64,000 nucleotides of DNA. Origin: Agrocybe praecox. Taxonomy: Eukaryota; Basidiomycota; Agaricomycetes; Agaricales; Agrocybaceae. Shown here one piece after another: positions 11,261 through 22,499 of this stretch (position 1 is its first letter; each line of letters starts with the position of its first letter). Below the pieces are notes generated by a model. The model worked only from the letters and a program-made list of their open reading frames with translations, ran no database searches and was not told where the DNA came from. The position numbers and the translations under genes are program-made. The stretch is from NCBI GenBank assembly GCA_964017145.1, contig OZ024848.1:2678501-2742500 (forward strand), in the 5' to 3' direction.

Positions 11261-11869
11261 TACCTGCAGATAAATATTGCGTTGCAGAAGGCGCAAAGAC
11301 TCTGCTTTTGATCATCTGTAGAATCAGGACTTTCCATAGTATTTTTTGCAATCAAAGTTCTTCTCGGAATTGTTGAGTAAAGACGGTGGCAGCGTCGTCG
11401 TTCGTGTCAGTAGTCAAACATGAGTTAGGCAATCGTACTACGCCTCCTTTCGGCAACAAATTTACGTATGGTTCGCTTCGTCATCTTGTCGTCATCCAAC
11501 CTGCAGCGCGTTCGACATCACACGGAGCTATATAATATGTAGTCTTCTATATGGTAAAAATAAGCTTCAATGCGTTGTTCACGCATATACCACGTATCCT
11601 CTCATCGTTTCGTGCGGCAGATGAGTGACGTTGGAGGAACGGCAGGGTAAGTGAGGTATGTTTGCCCCGGTCGGAGATGATGATATCGATGAATGGCAGC
11701 CGAGCACCGAGCGTTGTAAACAAAAAAAGAGCGAAGAAAAAACGCGTTTTTGTGGCTTTTTTTACAGAGGAATCGAGCACAAAAAATACATTATAATACA
11801 GAATATAACCATGATATGAGAAAGAATGCAAGTAATATTTATGAATGAAGAGATAGTAATTTTCTTGGG
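11261..11869. other. Gene-free spacer
   Basis: No gene, repeat or motif recognised between the esterase fragment and Hsp20 relic C. Short open frames here show no family resemblance. Confidence 0.3.
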
Positions 11870-12165
11870 CGCCAATTCAGCGCTCGTCTTGGGGAATGTA
11901 ACAGTCAAAATGCCATTGCCCATGCTTTGATTTCCTCATTCTAAATGTCAGTGTCAGCCTTGAATCCGACCGGGACTCAGATAGATGATAAATTATTCTT
12001 ACCTTAACTCCCTGAGGAAGCTGCAGCGTCCTCGAATACAATTCGAATACTTGCCAAATTGGCATTCACGGACATCATATCTATTCTCATCATGCTCGTT
12101 CGACCGCTTCATCTCAGCTGACATGGCCGGTGAGTCTGTCATTGTGCACACCCAGTCAGAACGGC
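11870..12165 (-). pseudogene. Hsp20/alpha-crystallin relic C (central and C-terminal part)
   Basis: On the minus strand, VHNDRLT (about 12155), EHDENRYDVRE and YSRTLQLPQGVK are followed by an intron and by EEIKA...MGNGILTVTFPKTSAE. An 11-bp local duplication near 12035 and several stops break the frame. It is the counterpart of relic A and overlaps in content the part missing from relic B. Confidence 0.72.
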
Positions 12166-12289
12166 CACCAACAGGGTTAGGTCGGTTTTGAGCGCCTTAC
12201 ACTGTACCTCATTCAACTTTTGTGTGTGATACCTGCCTCAAAAATAGTTGTAAGCTTTCCTTTGAAGTTGACTATTCAAGCAGAGATTG

Positions 12290-12950
12290 ACACTTACGAT
12301 TGACTCGAATTCCATCGTTAGGTTCGGAGTACTTCAGACATCATGGGTTTCAAGACCAATCACTGTCCGACTCAATTGAGGAGACGTCGAAATGAGAGCC
12401 TCTGACCATCAGTAAGCTCACAATTTACTTGTTCGCTTTTGGCCGCTGTTAGCTTATGTATTTGTTGATTTTAAAAAAAGTTACTAGACAAAAAAAAGGT
12501 GAAAAGTTACGCTATCTTATCATCATTTCAGTGCTATGTAAATCTGTGCAATTTATTTCCTATTGTTTCACCAAGGTATCAACTTTTCGGTTTTGGACAT
12601 CTGATTTTCTTAGCTTGTTACTTTGACGCTTTTAGCCGCCTTTTTGTGTTGCACAACCCCCAAAAAAGTAAAGAATATTGGTGGGCCTGGCACTGCAATT
12701 TGGTCTCTGAATGCGATTTCAGTCCCTGGGCTTGGGTTACACCTTGTCCCTAGGAATTCCAAGTAGGCATTGAAAAAAATGCAAATCAAAGGAAGCGTCC
12801 TCTGTCGACAAAAAATGTGAGTATATGCGTTGGATAAGACTCGTGATCGTACACGTTCGCCACTTCCTGCGACAATAGCGCTGGCATCGGTCTCCGAAGC
12901 CCTCCAACTGTACAAACTCGCCTCCGCATCTAGATACGAGGTTTAGCAAG
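12290..12950 (-). pseudogene. Decayed second copy of the carboxylesterase
   Basis: Two blocks match the esterase at the DNA level on the same strand. Positions 12295-12430 correspond to about 8625-8745 (C-terminal exon around NPNDGLGV). Positions 12670-12940 correspond to about 9960-10290 (exons around ALRDQIA, LGFPQG and the YGGG exon). Many frameshifts; AT-rich insertions fill the gap between the blocks. The order Hsp20 then esterase repeats that of 7.6-10.9 kb. Confidence 0.65.
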
Positions 12951-14061
12951 CAACTTTTTTTACGCTCCCTCTTGAGAACGACGTCTAAAAATCCTAAGAA
13001 CACAAGGTCCTGTCGTAAAAGTCTTAGCTTCTCCAAAGACTAACAACGTTTTTGTCACTTTTGCTACATTTTAATGTCAACTCTATATTTGGCCGTATGC
13101 TTCCATCAAAATGTTTTATCAACACCATTTGTGGCGAGCCTTTCTCATGGGTCTCACCTTACACAATCAGTTTCTTTCTTTAAGAGAATCCATCTTTAGC
13201 TATCCTAGCTATCCTAGATTTCATGTCCCTCGCACCGTCCTGGACCGTCAAGTTATCTCCATAATCGCAGATTCACCAGAAATCCTATGTCTTCTTAGGA
13301 TTACAACCACACCGCGCTATGATTTACAGACCCCTTTGAGTCCCCTACACACGATAAAGGCGCTGTGCTAATCCTGTGTCTACGCCATGTCTGCCTCGCC
13401 TACCGGAAACAGACAGCTCACAATATCTGCGATATCATAGCAGAATAACGTGCAGCCAATCTTTGTCTGAAACCCCGTATTGGTGATTTCTATGTGGCAG
13501 GTAGATTACTTTGAGATTACTTGTCATACAAGCCATAGCAATGTGTGTAGAAGCGATATGATTCTAAACTGTTGTTCAGCATAGGAATTATCTCAGGAAA
13601 TGATGTATTTACACAGTTGAACCAGTTGAACCAATCACGACCTCGAGAAACGTAAAAAAACAACATTTCTGATTAGAGTTCTTAACAAAATCGGAATAGC
13701 CAATATGGGTATACGTATAAGTGAAGGGCATTCTCTCAAGAGGCTGCTTTTGTATCAACTACGAGTGGTCGAACGAGTATTTAACAATCAGTAAAGTTGT
13801 CTAACTTCAAATGGTCCGCTCGTTTACACGTATCATCATCATATTGATATCAATATTATTTTACCATCTTAACCATGCAAAACTGATTGATTGTTTAAGC
13901 CTAAGACAATTTCCTCTGTCAACACGTTTCTAATCTTGGGGATTTGATGTTACCAGTTAGAGACGGTCCGAACTTGTTTGTCAGTCTATAGATTTTCGTG
14001 TTACTACTAGTAGTAATGCGTCTAGCTAGTCAACCGCGGTGGCGCCAACCGTGTATTCCTG
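12951..14061. other. Gene-free stretch
   Basis: Only short open frames without recognisable family signature. No strong repeat seen. Confidence 0.3.
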
Positions 14062-14195
14062 GTTCCAGGGAAACATCTGATTAGATAAATGTTTTGTGTA
14101 ATCTAATCCATACTTCCTATTGAGGATACACATAATATGTATTCGTGAGGGAATTTTGTGATACAGGCAATGTGTATCCCAGATGTTTCCCGGGA
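14062..14195. repeat. Nested palindromic MITE-like sequence
   Basis: The outer arms CCAGGGAAACATCTG (about 14065) and CAGATGTTTCCCGGG (about 14180) are inverted copies with one mismatch. Inside lie two further inverted pairs: GATTAGAT/ATCTAATC (14079-14109) and GGATACACAT/ATGTGTATCC (14134-14179). Compact nested symmetry of about 130 bp suggests a miniature inverted-repeat element or a structured transcript. Confidence 0.5.
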
Positions 14196-14623
14196 TACAG
14201 ACATATGTGAAATCGTTACATCGAAGCCTATCCGACTTTGTTCTCTGATTCGAAATAAGCTGTCAGACCGTAAGGTTACCGGGCGGTGAGCGCAAACGGA
14301 CAATTTGACGTGTTGTAAAGAATTCCGTTTATTGACTAGTTATGAAAGTGGCGTTGCTCTCAGATTTGTGCCGTCAGCGATCTGAGAGATAATTCGAGGC
14401 AGGATAAAGAGTGTTAAAGCTGTTGGAGACTCACTGGTCTTCCTATGAGCTGCTCCGGTTAACTAAAGGACATACATTAGTTTGTGAGCTACGCCCCAGG
14501 AAAATGATCGGCAAACCCCAGGACTAATAATTATGGACATACCCATTAGTTCTATTTTCATAACAAGATATTATCTAAAAAGCGCGAGTCGAGAATCTGC
14601 TTACTCGAACTCGTCAAAAAAAT

Positions 14624-16425
14624 ATGCAGCATCGCTTCACATCTTGTACTATTCCGGTCTCCATGTCCATCCCTGCCAACACGTTCTTCCAAAATGCTAA
14701 GGCGTTGGAATCAGTAATACGGCAAAAGCTCCAGTTACCCATCTTGAGTGACAGAGAGATAGACCAACTTAACAACGCTCTTGTGAGTCAATCCGTCATG
14801 GATAAAAATGTCTTAATGAGTTATGAGTTTTACAAGGATGGTCAAGTTCAAATAGCCAGACAGCTCAATGCTGTGGATCAGCTTCCCACTCTTTTACGGA
14901 CTCTGGTGTATATGTACTGTGACCAGCGGGAAACCAATCAGTACTTGCATATTGAAACCATGCGCCAAGTAGTTTTGGCTCATGGGTTGAGTCAGTACAC
15001 TATCACTTAATTTTATTCTATACTCCCGCACTCGTATTGACTATTTCTACAGCAAGTGGCAATAGCGTCCTGATGGGACATTATTCGAGTCTCCACGTGG
15101 AAAATCGTGCGTATCTGGAACTTACGTCTTCGAGTTCGTAAAGCTGATGCTTTAATGTACAATTTGAAGCTCTGGGCGCGAAGGCTACTCATGAAGTATC
15201 AAGTCCCCGTCAGAAGAATGATATCTATGGTACGACTCAGGTGGTTTTGAATGCCCAGAACAGGACATCGATAGACCTCGGTACGAGGAGCTCGAAGCCA
15301 CGAGAAGGTTTTTTATTGCGTTTTTGTGTCGACATTGCGTATCTAATATTGTGAGCCGACGCCAGAGACCACCCTTCAGTACGAAATATTGGGTCCTAGT
15401 TCTGACATCATTTCTCGGATGGAGGCGCTGACAAACCCGTTTCCCGAGGGAAACGAAAGGTTCACAGCTATGCGAACCCCTATATCCAATCGTAGGTAAA
15501 CGCGGCTACACAATGGACACAATGGACTTATTTATTTATCCGCCAGACATTGACCCTTCAAGTTTAATATCAACGGAACTCAAAAGGAAGAAGAGGACCA
15601 TTGACAATGTAAACACGCCAGAGATCTCTAATCGCGATACCAAAAAATCAAACACAGCCGCATCAGCATTCGATGAGCCTCATACGCTCCTGAACTGCAC
15701 CACGAGCGCAACAGAGTATCCTAATTATGGGTATGATAGCTCCTCTGCATGGAGTCTCTCCGCAACAGAACCTTCCTCGTATGGAAGAGTGTCTTTCAAT
15801 AATTTCATAGAAGAGAATCCAGCATATGGGCTGGTTAAATTAGGCGAGTCTGGGACATCACTATAATAATTCTTACTTGTCTCACGAAGAATCTAGCACC
15901 CGGGAATCTTCGGAGTGACTCAGAAGCAGGTTCGAAAAAAAGGAAAATACATAAGGGCAAGGTCAAAGCCTCAAATATTAGAGATCGTACGCGATGATCA
16001 TTTTTTCTTTTGAAAAATAAACTAATCGGTTGACTCAGCTGCGTCTGCCGGGACATCGACCCTCCAGAACAGTGATAACTTGAGGGAGAACAATAGATCA
16101 GTAACCGGACGAAACACACCTGGTACGCTTTAGCCGTTTTTGTTGGGAGCAGGAGAGCTGACTTTAAGAGTTAACAGCTACGCCGACAGTCCAGGATACT
16201 ACGGGAAGTAACGACAAATCATTGAGAAAATTGGAAACCAGGCTTCGCGCACTGGAAGAGTTCCAAGCTGAACTAATTGCATACGTATCAGAACTAGCGG
16301 AGTGCAACAATTTGTGTAAGCCATCAAATAATATTGCAAAACCTTCGAGCGGAGAAGTTCAGCCAGGTCAATCTTTCCATCAGGCAATGGACGGGAATGC
16401 TGCCATAATTGCTAGGAAACGATGA
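14624..16425 (+). CDS. Unrecognised eight-exon gene, 466 aa (or 453 aa)
   Basis: Exons 14624-14990, 15053-15106, 15170-15307, 15366-15491, 15547-15833, 15890-15986, 16039-16122 and 16178-16425 join with GT..AG introns of 52-63 nt and consistent phases (five of the seven introns certainly phase 1) into 467 codons. A second start at 14663 (MSIPANTFF) is also possible. I recognise no domain. The N-terminal 115 residues look helical and globular. The middle is low-complexity and Ser/Thr/Asn-rich with basic clusters LKRKKRT and GSKKRKIHKGKVK, resembling nuclear localisation signals. The last exon begins with a predicted coiled coil (LRKLETRLRALEEFQAELIAYV). A nuclear regulatory protein is a guess. 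The weakest junction is the third intron, with donor GTTTTT. Confidence 0.58.
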
Positions 16426-16699
16426 AATCCGTCAATTGACATAGGTTATAACCTAAATTCCAATTTGGACCCAGTTTACGTACAAAAATAGTACCGTGCC
16501 AGTGTACATTATCATTGGTGTCCCTGTAGCGATTCAAATTCAGTCAAATTCCGACCTATTGTTATGAAAACGGCTGTAAATAGCGCAAACGGGCATTCAA
16601 TGTTGATATCTCCAGAACAAAAACGCGTCAGGCGTGAAGCCTGAGTCCTATCCAGCCCTTATGCCTCCGAGTCTCGCCTCTCGCGTTCATACAGACCAC

Positions 16700-17186
16700 G
16701 ATCCTCGCACAAGTGACGGGTGAGCTGGATCGGGTGCGGTGGCATCTCTTTGGGCTGGCCTAGGACGCGTCTGCTGGGGGCTTGGGTATAGGAGGAGGCG
16801 CAAACGTGTTGACGAAAGGCCGGGGTGGTTGTTGTTGAATGGGGTGTTTGTGTTTGCGTTGAATGTGGTTAGTTTTGATGCGAATAGGAGAGTGGGGCCG
16901 TTGGGTATGAGTGTTGCTGGTATGTCTTTTTTTTCTTTCTTTTTTTCTCGTTTTTTGCGTTGGACATGATGATGTTGATGAAGGTATTTTTATTTTATTT
17001 TTTATTATAGCCAACGTCAAACAAGTCCTGACGGTCCTCTGTGCGGTCACGATCTTTGATCTGACGACAACACCTGCGAATGGGCTCGGGATCGTGTTGA
17101 CGTATGTGGGTGGGGCGATTTATGAAGTCGTTGAATTGAAGGAGAAGAACCTGTTGGTGGGGGCGACTAAGAGTCGTACGGGGTGA
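16700..17186 (+). pseudogene. C-terminal fragment of a TPT-family (sugar-phosphate/nucleotide-sugar) transporter
   Basis: Two exons remain, split by an intron at 16920-17010. They read LLLNGVFVFALNVVSFDANR, GPLGMSVA, then NVKQVLTVLCAVTIFDLTTT and NGLGIVLTYVGGAIYEVVEL, and stop at 17184. This matches the last three membrane helices and the conserved NVKQ motif of drug/metabolite-superfamily triose-phosphate-type transporters of Golgi/ER. About 100 of the usual 350-plus residues are present and nothing upstream of 16.7 kb continues the protein, so it is a truncated copy. Confidence 0.68.
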
Positions 17187-19535
17187 AAAGTTCGAATTCT
17201 CGCCTTGCATGGTGCTTTATATTCAAGTTTCCTTTTCTCCTCATACCTGGGACTCGGGCATGGGGCTGCATGACATTTCGCATACCTTCTTTCTTACTCT
17301 TACTTTCATTTTCATTGCTCATTCCTTTCAAAACTAAATGCTCCCTCTCATTGTCTCTCTTTCTTAACACATAGACCGATTTTTCATCGTCTTGACTTTG
17401 CCTCAGTGTTCGAATAAGAATCAATACCTGGACGTTTTCAACCAGCTCTTCAACGCGACGATTTCAGAAAGAGCTTTTCGAAAGAAAGAGTCAACACTTA
17501 CCGGTACCCCTCATCACCACAGCCTGTGAAGAATAGGAGGTAAGCCTTGGTTTTTCGTCTGTCATATTCGCTGCTTACCGTGCTATGACAAGTGCTCCGT
17601 CTTTTATGTATTCTTAAATGCCTTTTACATCGCCCTTTAGATGACCTACCACACGTATCGCGATTGTTGTTTGAGCTCCAGCACTGCAAAAACGTCGGCG
17701 GCTTCAACAAATTGGGTCTTTCGAACGAAAACTTGACTCACCTCTCATTAGAAAGGCCGAGACAGATATCAGTAGTACTATCATGAACGATGCTGGTGAG
17801 TAAGTCCCGCTTTCATCTGCCAAATTGCATACCAGCTCACCGTGTTATTCAGAGCTCGTGTACAATGACAACCTAGGGCAAGTGCTACGTCAGTTATATC
17901 GTTCTCAAGTAGGACACGACCTTTCTACGGGCAAACCACAGAACCGAACCTTACCAGAAACGTCGTGCTTGTCGTTCCGGATGACACTCGCTCGTTCGAT
18001 CGCCTCCTCTTCAAGAAGAGATCCGACAGAGAACATCGACTGAGCTCGTCAGCTCGTCGTTCGTTCACCTGCCAGTATATGGGAATGAGACTTGAAGCGG
18101 AGGACATTGAATTCAATGAACTCTCTGTTCGTCTCGGAGGAGTGGAGAGGAAGAAAGGAGGAGAAGAGATGATGTGGAGGATGATGGGGATTTGAAGGGA
18201 CATGGGTCCCCCTTTTATACACTTTTGTTGACTTGTATTCGGTAGCACGAAATATAATATCATCTTTGAAACTACATACTGTCCCTAACGGCGAAGTCGC
18301 GTAACGAGATCTACTACATTTCAAAGTAGTTACATCAAGTTCCGACATTCCCTTGCATTGACTCTATACCTTTCGTAATGACATTTATCACAATGTGCGG
18401 GTACATTTGCTGCGAGGTATCTAATCCAAAATATGTATATACTTTTACAGAAGGTGAAAAAACATTAATTTGAAAATTCATGCACTTCTCATTTTCCTTC
18501 ATTTTTTTTCGAGCTCTTCATACGATTAGATGAATTTCTAACCATAACGCACTATAGAGCAAAATTTATGTACACTACATTCACCTACCAACGTGAACAA
18601 CGTAAAAAAGGACCCCACAAAAACGAATGGATACATCGGAGAATTTGGAATCTTTCAGTTCTACCAAATTCATTATGCTGCGCTGGCATTCCGAGGGTCC
18701 GAATTAGATAACTTAAACGCTAAACGAGACTAGAAACGAGAAATTGGCTGCATTATTGGGGTGTAGATACGTGAAAGGGATGACGAGGAGACGAGGAGAC
18801 GGTACTCTCGGTCGAGAATATCTTGGCTCATGCTTCGATAAAGCTTCGGATATGTGGTAAACGTAGGTAGGGCTAATATATGATATAGATATTATGTACA
18901 TTGAGCTATGCACTACTTAGATACATGTGTATTTGTGCGCAATATCGTTGTGTGCAACGAAATAGGCGCCGTCAAACATTGCGAGTCGATCCTTCACCGG
19001 GAGCTCACAAAGTTTCAACCAGGCATTTTTGAATATATCTACTACGCAGTAGGCACCCCCCCCCCCCTGTATTCTAAATGTACAGGAAAAATACAGGAAA
19101 AGCGCTATTCACGTCGAAATGTCGAAATACACGAAAAAGGGTTCCGTTGCTTGTTGCGTGTCGTGTACTCGTCCAGACACATTGGGGTTCGCGGACAGTG
19201 TATATTGAGTAATATAGGTATGCTAGATAATCTTAGATGGTCCCTTCTTTGCTTGTAATTGTTGTTTTTGAATGTAAAATGTTAAGCGCCTGTGGATGAT
19301 AAATTGCATGATATGAACAATTTTTTCATTATCTCTACGCAATCTTATCTCAATCACTTATTGATCTTAATTACCGCGTATTCGAATATAAGACCTCACA
19401 TAGAATTGACAAATTTCTGAGTACATATCATTGTAGAATTTCTTTATCTAACTAACTACCTGGATGCTTAAGAGAAATTAAATTAACATAACTGCCTGGA
19501 CACCACGTTAAACACTCACGAGCAGCCCGAAGTTC
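17187..19535. other. Gene-free stretch
   Basis: About 2.3 kb with only short unsupported frames. A poly-C tract of about 13 Cs lies at 19058-19070. No gene recognised. Confidence 0.3.
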
Positions 19536-19971
19536 TTATATGAACATCATCCATGTAGTCGCTCCTCCTTGTCCCTCGAAGATGCCGAAGAGCATTCGCG
19601 CGTTTCCGAATCGGTCGTACGCGACGACCACGACCTGCAATTCGTCGACTCTCAAGGCGAAGGCATCGCTAAATTTTGAGTAAGTGCACTTGTAATCCAA
19701 TCAGTTTTAAGTCGAATACTTACATTATATGAAAGGTATATGCAGCCAAATTGAACGCCCCACCCATCGCTGCCATTCGAGCATGGTACCTTCGCAAGGC
19801 GGGGGCCACCGTTTGGATCGCAATCGTCCTGATGAACGAGACGGCTTGAGTGTTGTAGCGCATCCGGATGGTAGTCATAGTGAGGTCTTGTGGTTTTGTG
19901 GTGGTGAGTTTATGATGCTGTAAGAGTGTGGTTGTGGTTGTGGTTGTGGGTGGACAAGGTGAGAGCAACAT
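19536..19971 (-). CDS. Small two-exon hypothetical protein, 126 aa
   Basis: Exon 1 (19724-19971) and exon 2 (19536-19668) join across a GTAAGT..TTTAG intron with matching phase (2) to 127 codons. The start is uncertain because the first 25 residues are Thr-rich low complexity; MTTIRMRYNTQ may be the true start. The remainder (RYHARMAAMGGAFNLAAYTF, then VDELQVVVVAYDRFGNARML) looks globular, but I do not recognise it. Confidence 0.35.
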
Positions 19972-20109
19972 TTTTGCAAGAATTTGCCTTATAAAGGCTC
20001 AACGTTTGGCTATTATCTTCAATACCAAACGTTCGGGGGTACTTTTTAATGTTAATTCAATATATCTTAATGTACATACACCACCACGCACAGCAACATG
20101 ATCTTTGAA

Positions 20110-20700
20110 CTTACCACAACCACCAACAGCGACTACGAAGACCGACAACCTTGAGAAAACGCGAAGGCAACGACCGCCGACACCGACGAAGGCACCGACG
20201 CAGAGGAACGAGGAGGGACGAACGGGAGACCAGATGAGGATTGACGAGGACGAGGACGAGGACGAGGACGACAGGGCGAGGGTGAGGACGAGGATGAGGG
20301 CGACGACCGCGGACAACAACGAAGGCACCGACGCGGAGGAGCGAGGAGGCACGACCGGGAGACGCAGATGAGAATTGACGAGGACGAGGAAGGGAACACC
20401 AAAGACGGCATTCGCTGTTGGCGTCGTCTTCGTTGTTCGTCTGCTGCTGCTTCTCCTCGTCTTTTACTTCTCGTCTTCGTCTGCTGCTGCTCTTCCTCGT
20501 TCGCCTTTGCAGCCATACTCGCTCCTCCTGCTCCTCCTTGTCTGCCACTACCCCTCTTCCTGCCGTCTGCTGCTGCTGCTCTTCCTCGTTTGCCTTTGCA
20601 GCCATACCCGCTCGTTGTTGTCGTCATCGTCTGCTATCTGCTGCTATCTGCTCTTCCTCGTCTGCCACCACCCTTCCTCCTGCCATCGTTCGTCATCTAA
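20110..20700. repeat. GA-rich then CT-rich low-complexity/minisatellite tract
   Basis: From about 20160 to 20400 the plus strand is purine-rich (GACGAGGACGAG runs) with an imperfect repeat of about 137 bp (about 20168 and 20305). From 20420 to 20700 it switches to pyrimidine-rich sequence, in which the phrase CCTTTGCAGCCATAC occurs twice. Several overlapping frames stay open in both strands only because of this composition; I do not call any as a gene. Confidence 0.6.
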
Positions 20701-20882
20701 CGGAAGCAGGACGCGCGTTCCTCATGGTTGAAAATGAACGGCAACAAAAACACGCGTCTCGTACAGGTGAATGTTAGAAACTATACATTTGACTTGCGCC
20801 CCTACAAGGTGCGCTTGAACCTCATGTTCTTCTCTCATAATCAGCATATTTATCCTTTTAATTCTAGATATACAACCCACCA

Positions 20883-21560
20883 ATAGCCTCAAAATGCACC
20901 CAGCCGCTCAAATTCGGTATCTTAGGCTCAGCAGCCATCGGCCCTCTCGCTCTTGTCCTCCCAGCGCGCTCGCACCCCGACGTGGTCGTTTACGCCGTTG
21001 CGGCCCGTAGCCTACATAGAGCGCAAGAGTATGCAAAGAAGTGGGGAATCGAGAAGGCGTATGGGGGCTATCAGAAGTTGTCGGATGATCCAGAGGTGGG
21101 TGTCGTGTATTAACGCGGTACATCATCTTATTACATTTGAGAGGGAACCTTTGGATTGACAGTGCTACTAAAGCTCCCTAGCTCCCCGACAGTCTGCATT
21201 ATGAATGAACCATGAAAGCTCTTCGAGCCGGTAAACACGTCCTGAACGAAAAACCGACAGCGAACACGGCAGCTGAGACGCGTGTCATGTTCGCGTTGTC
21301 CGAGGAGAGAGGGTTGGTTTTACTGGATGCCTATCTTTATAGGTACGTTTAGACATATGATAAGACTTGAGTTGAAAGTAAGCGCCATTTACCATATCTA
21401 TCTAGGTTCCACCCAGCCATCAAACGTGCAAAAGCCATTGTCGACAGCGGTGAGATTGGTGAAGTCAAACACGTATCAGCGGACTTGCTCTTGAATCAGA
21501 GCATGTTGGGAAAAGACGATATTCGATACGACTTGGAAGAGGGGAGATGATGGATCTAGG
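20883..21560 (+). pseudogene. Gfo/Idh/MocA-family dehydrogenase pseudogene (D-xylose/dihydrodiol dehydrogenase type)
   Basis: The frame from 20883 reads PLKFGILGSAAIGPLALVLP, a Rossmann NAD(P)-binding start, then PDVVVYAVAARS and YAKKWGIEKAYGGYQKLSDD. It continues at 21210-21340 with MKALRAGKHVLNEKPTAN (the conserved EKP motif) and LVLLDAYLYR, and after an intron FHPAIKRAKAIVDSGEIGEV. Oxidation of sugars or trans-dihydrodiols with NADP+ is the family role. The expected start codon is ATA rather than ATG, a TAA follows VGVVY, a one-base loss before MMDLG shifts the frame, and the C-terminal half is gone. Confidence 0.75.
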
Positions 21561-22499
21561 GTGTAAGTCTCTTCCTGCCGATTACCAATGAAAATTAACC
21601 TACATCCAATTTCCTCAAAACCGAAAAGGATCAGAAATTAATTATGGTGCAAGTAGGAAAACTCACTGGTCTCATTTTCCATCGAGCATAGTGTGGTATT
21701 GTGTTTCGAAATCGAAGTTCTTCTCAAACAATTCTTCCACAGTATCCGCAAGTTGGTTCGTGCTCAACTACACACAATCAGTTCATGTCGATCCTGATCA
21801 ATGTACTAGAGACCTACAGTCATTTTGAGGCTGCTGCAGGATAAAGAGATACGCACGTTGTGACGAGAAACCAGAAGAAAATCTGGCATCTGATAAAGCG
21901 TATAATTAGCGCTCGTCCTGGAAATTAGTACTATCTTTGGCGTGTTCAAACCTCTGTTACCTCTTGATCAGCATCGAGCCTGAGTGAAGCATGATCCAGT
22001 GAGTGACGTACCAATTTGGACACCTGCGCAGTAGAATAAAATATGGGATATGTCGGTGTTTGGTAAGTGGTGAGGGTCTTGAGATGCGAATAGTAACTTA
22101 CCTATGGAAGTCTTGGGAGGTGGGATGGATTTCAATTCAATCTATATCAGAAAGATCTGAGGGTTCACGTCATGAAGAATAAACCATAGTATTATAATGG
22201 TAGATCAATGGCCTTCGGTATGGACCATCTAGAGCTGATTATGTCCACAAAGGGGTTCTTTATCTACTATATTTGACCAGAGTTTCTTTATTTTTTAATT
22301 CAAGCTTACATAACTTGTCCGCTGTCTTTAAGACTATAGTGACTACTATCGTACTGTCAAAAAGAAAAGAAACCTAAAAATACATTCACCAAGTTGGACT
22401 TCAATCACGGGCCGCTACCTTCGACATTTGGCCCTAGTACTAGCAGTGGAAGTAGCATGGGCGTCCCCGTGTATCCGCATGTTGAGACCTTTAAAATTT
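21561..22499. other. Gene-free stretch
   Basis: No gene or repeat recognised downstream of the dehydrogenase relic. Confidence 0.3.

Noticed and set aside
19058..19070. Poly-C tract
   Set aside because: Simple homopolymer; no associated structure or gene.
20111..20777. Several overlapping frames of 110-164 codons on both strands
   Set aside because: They are open only because of GA- or CT-biased repeats; residue composition is Ser/Leu/Arg/Cys-rich without any fold or family.
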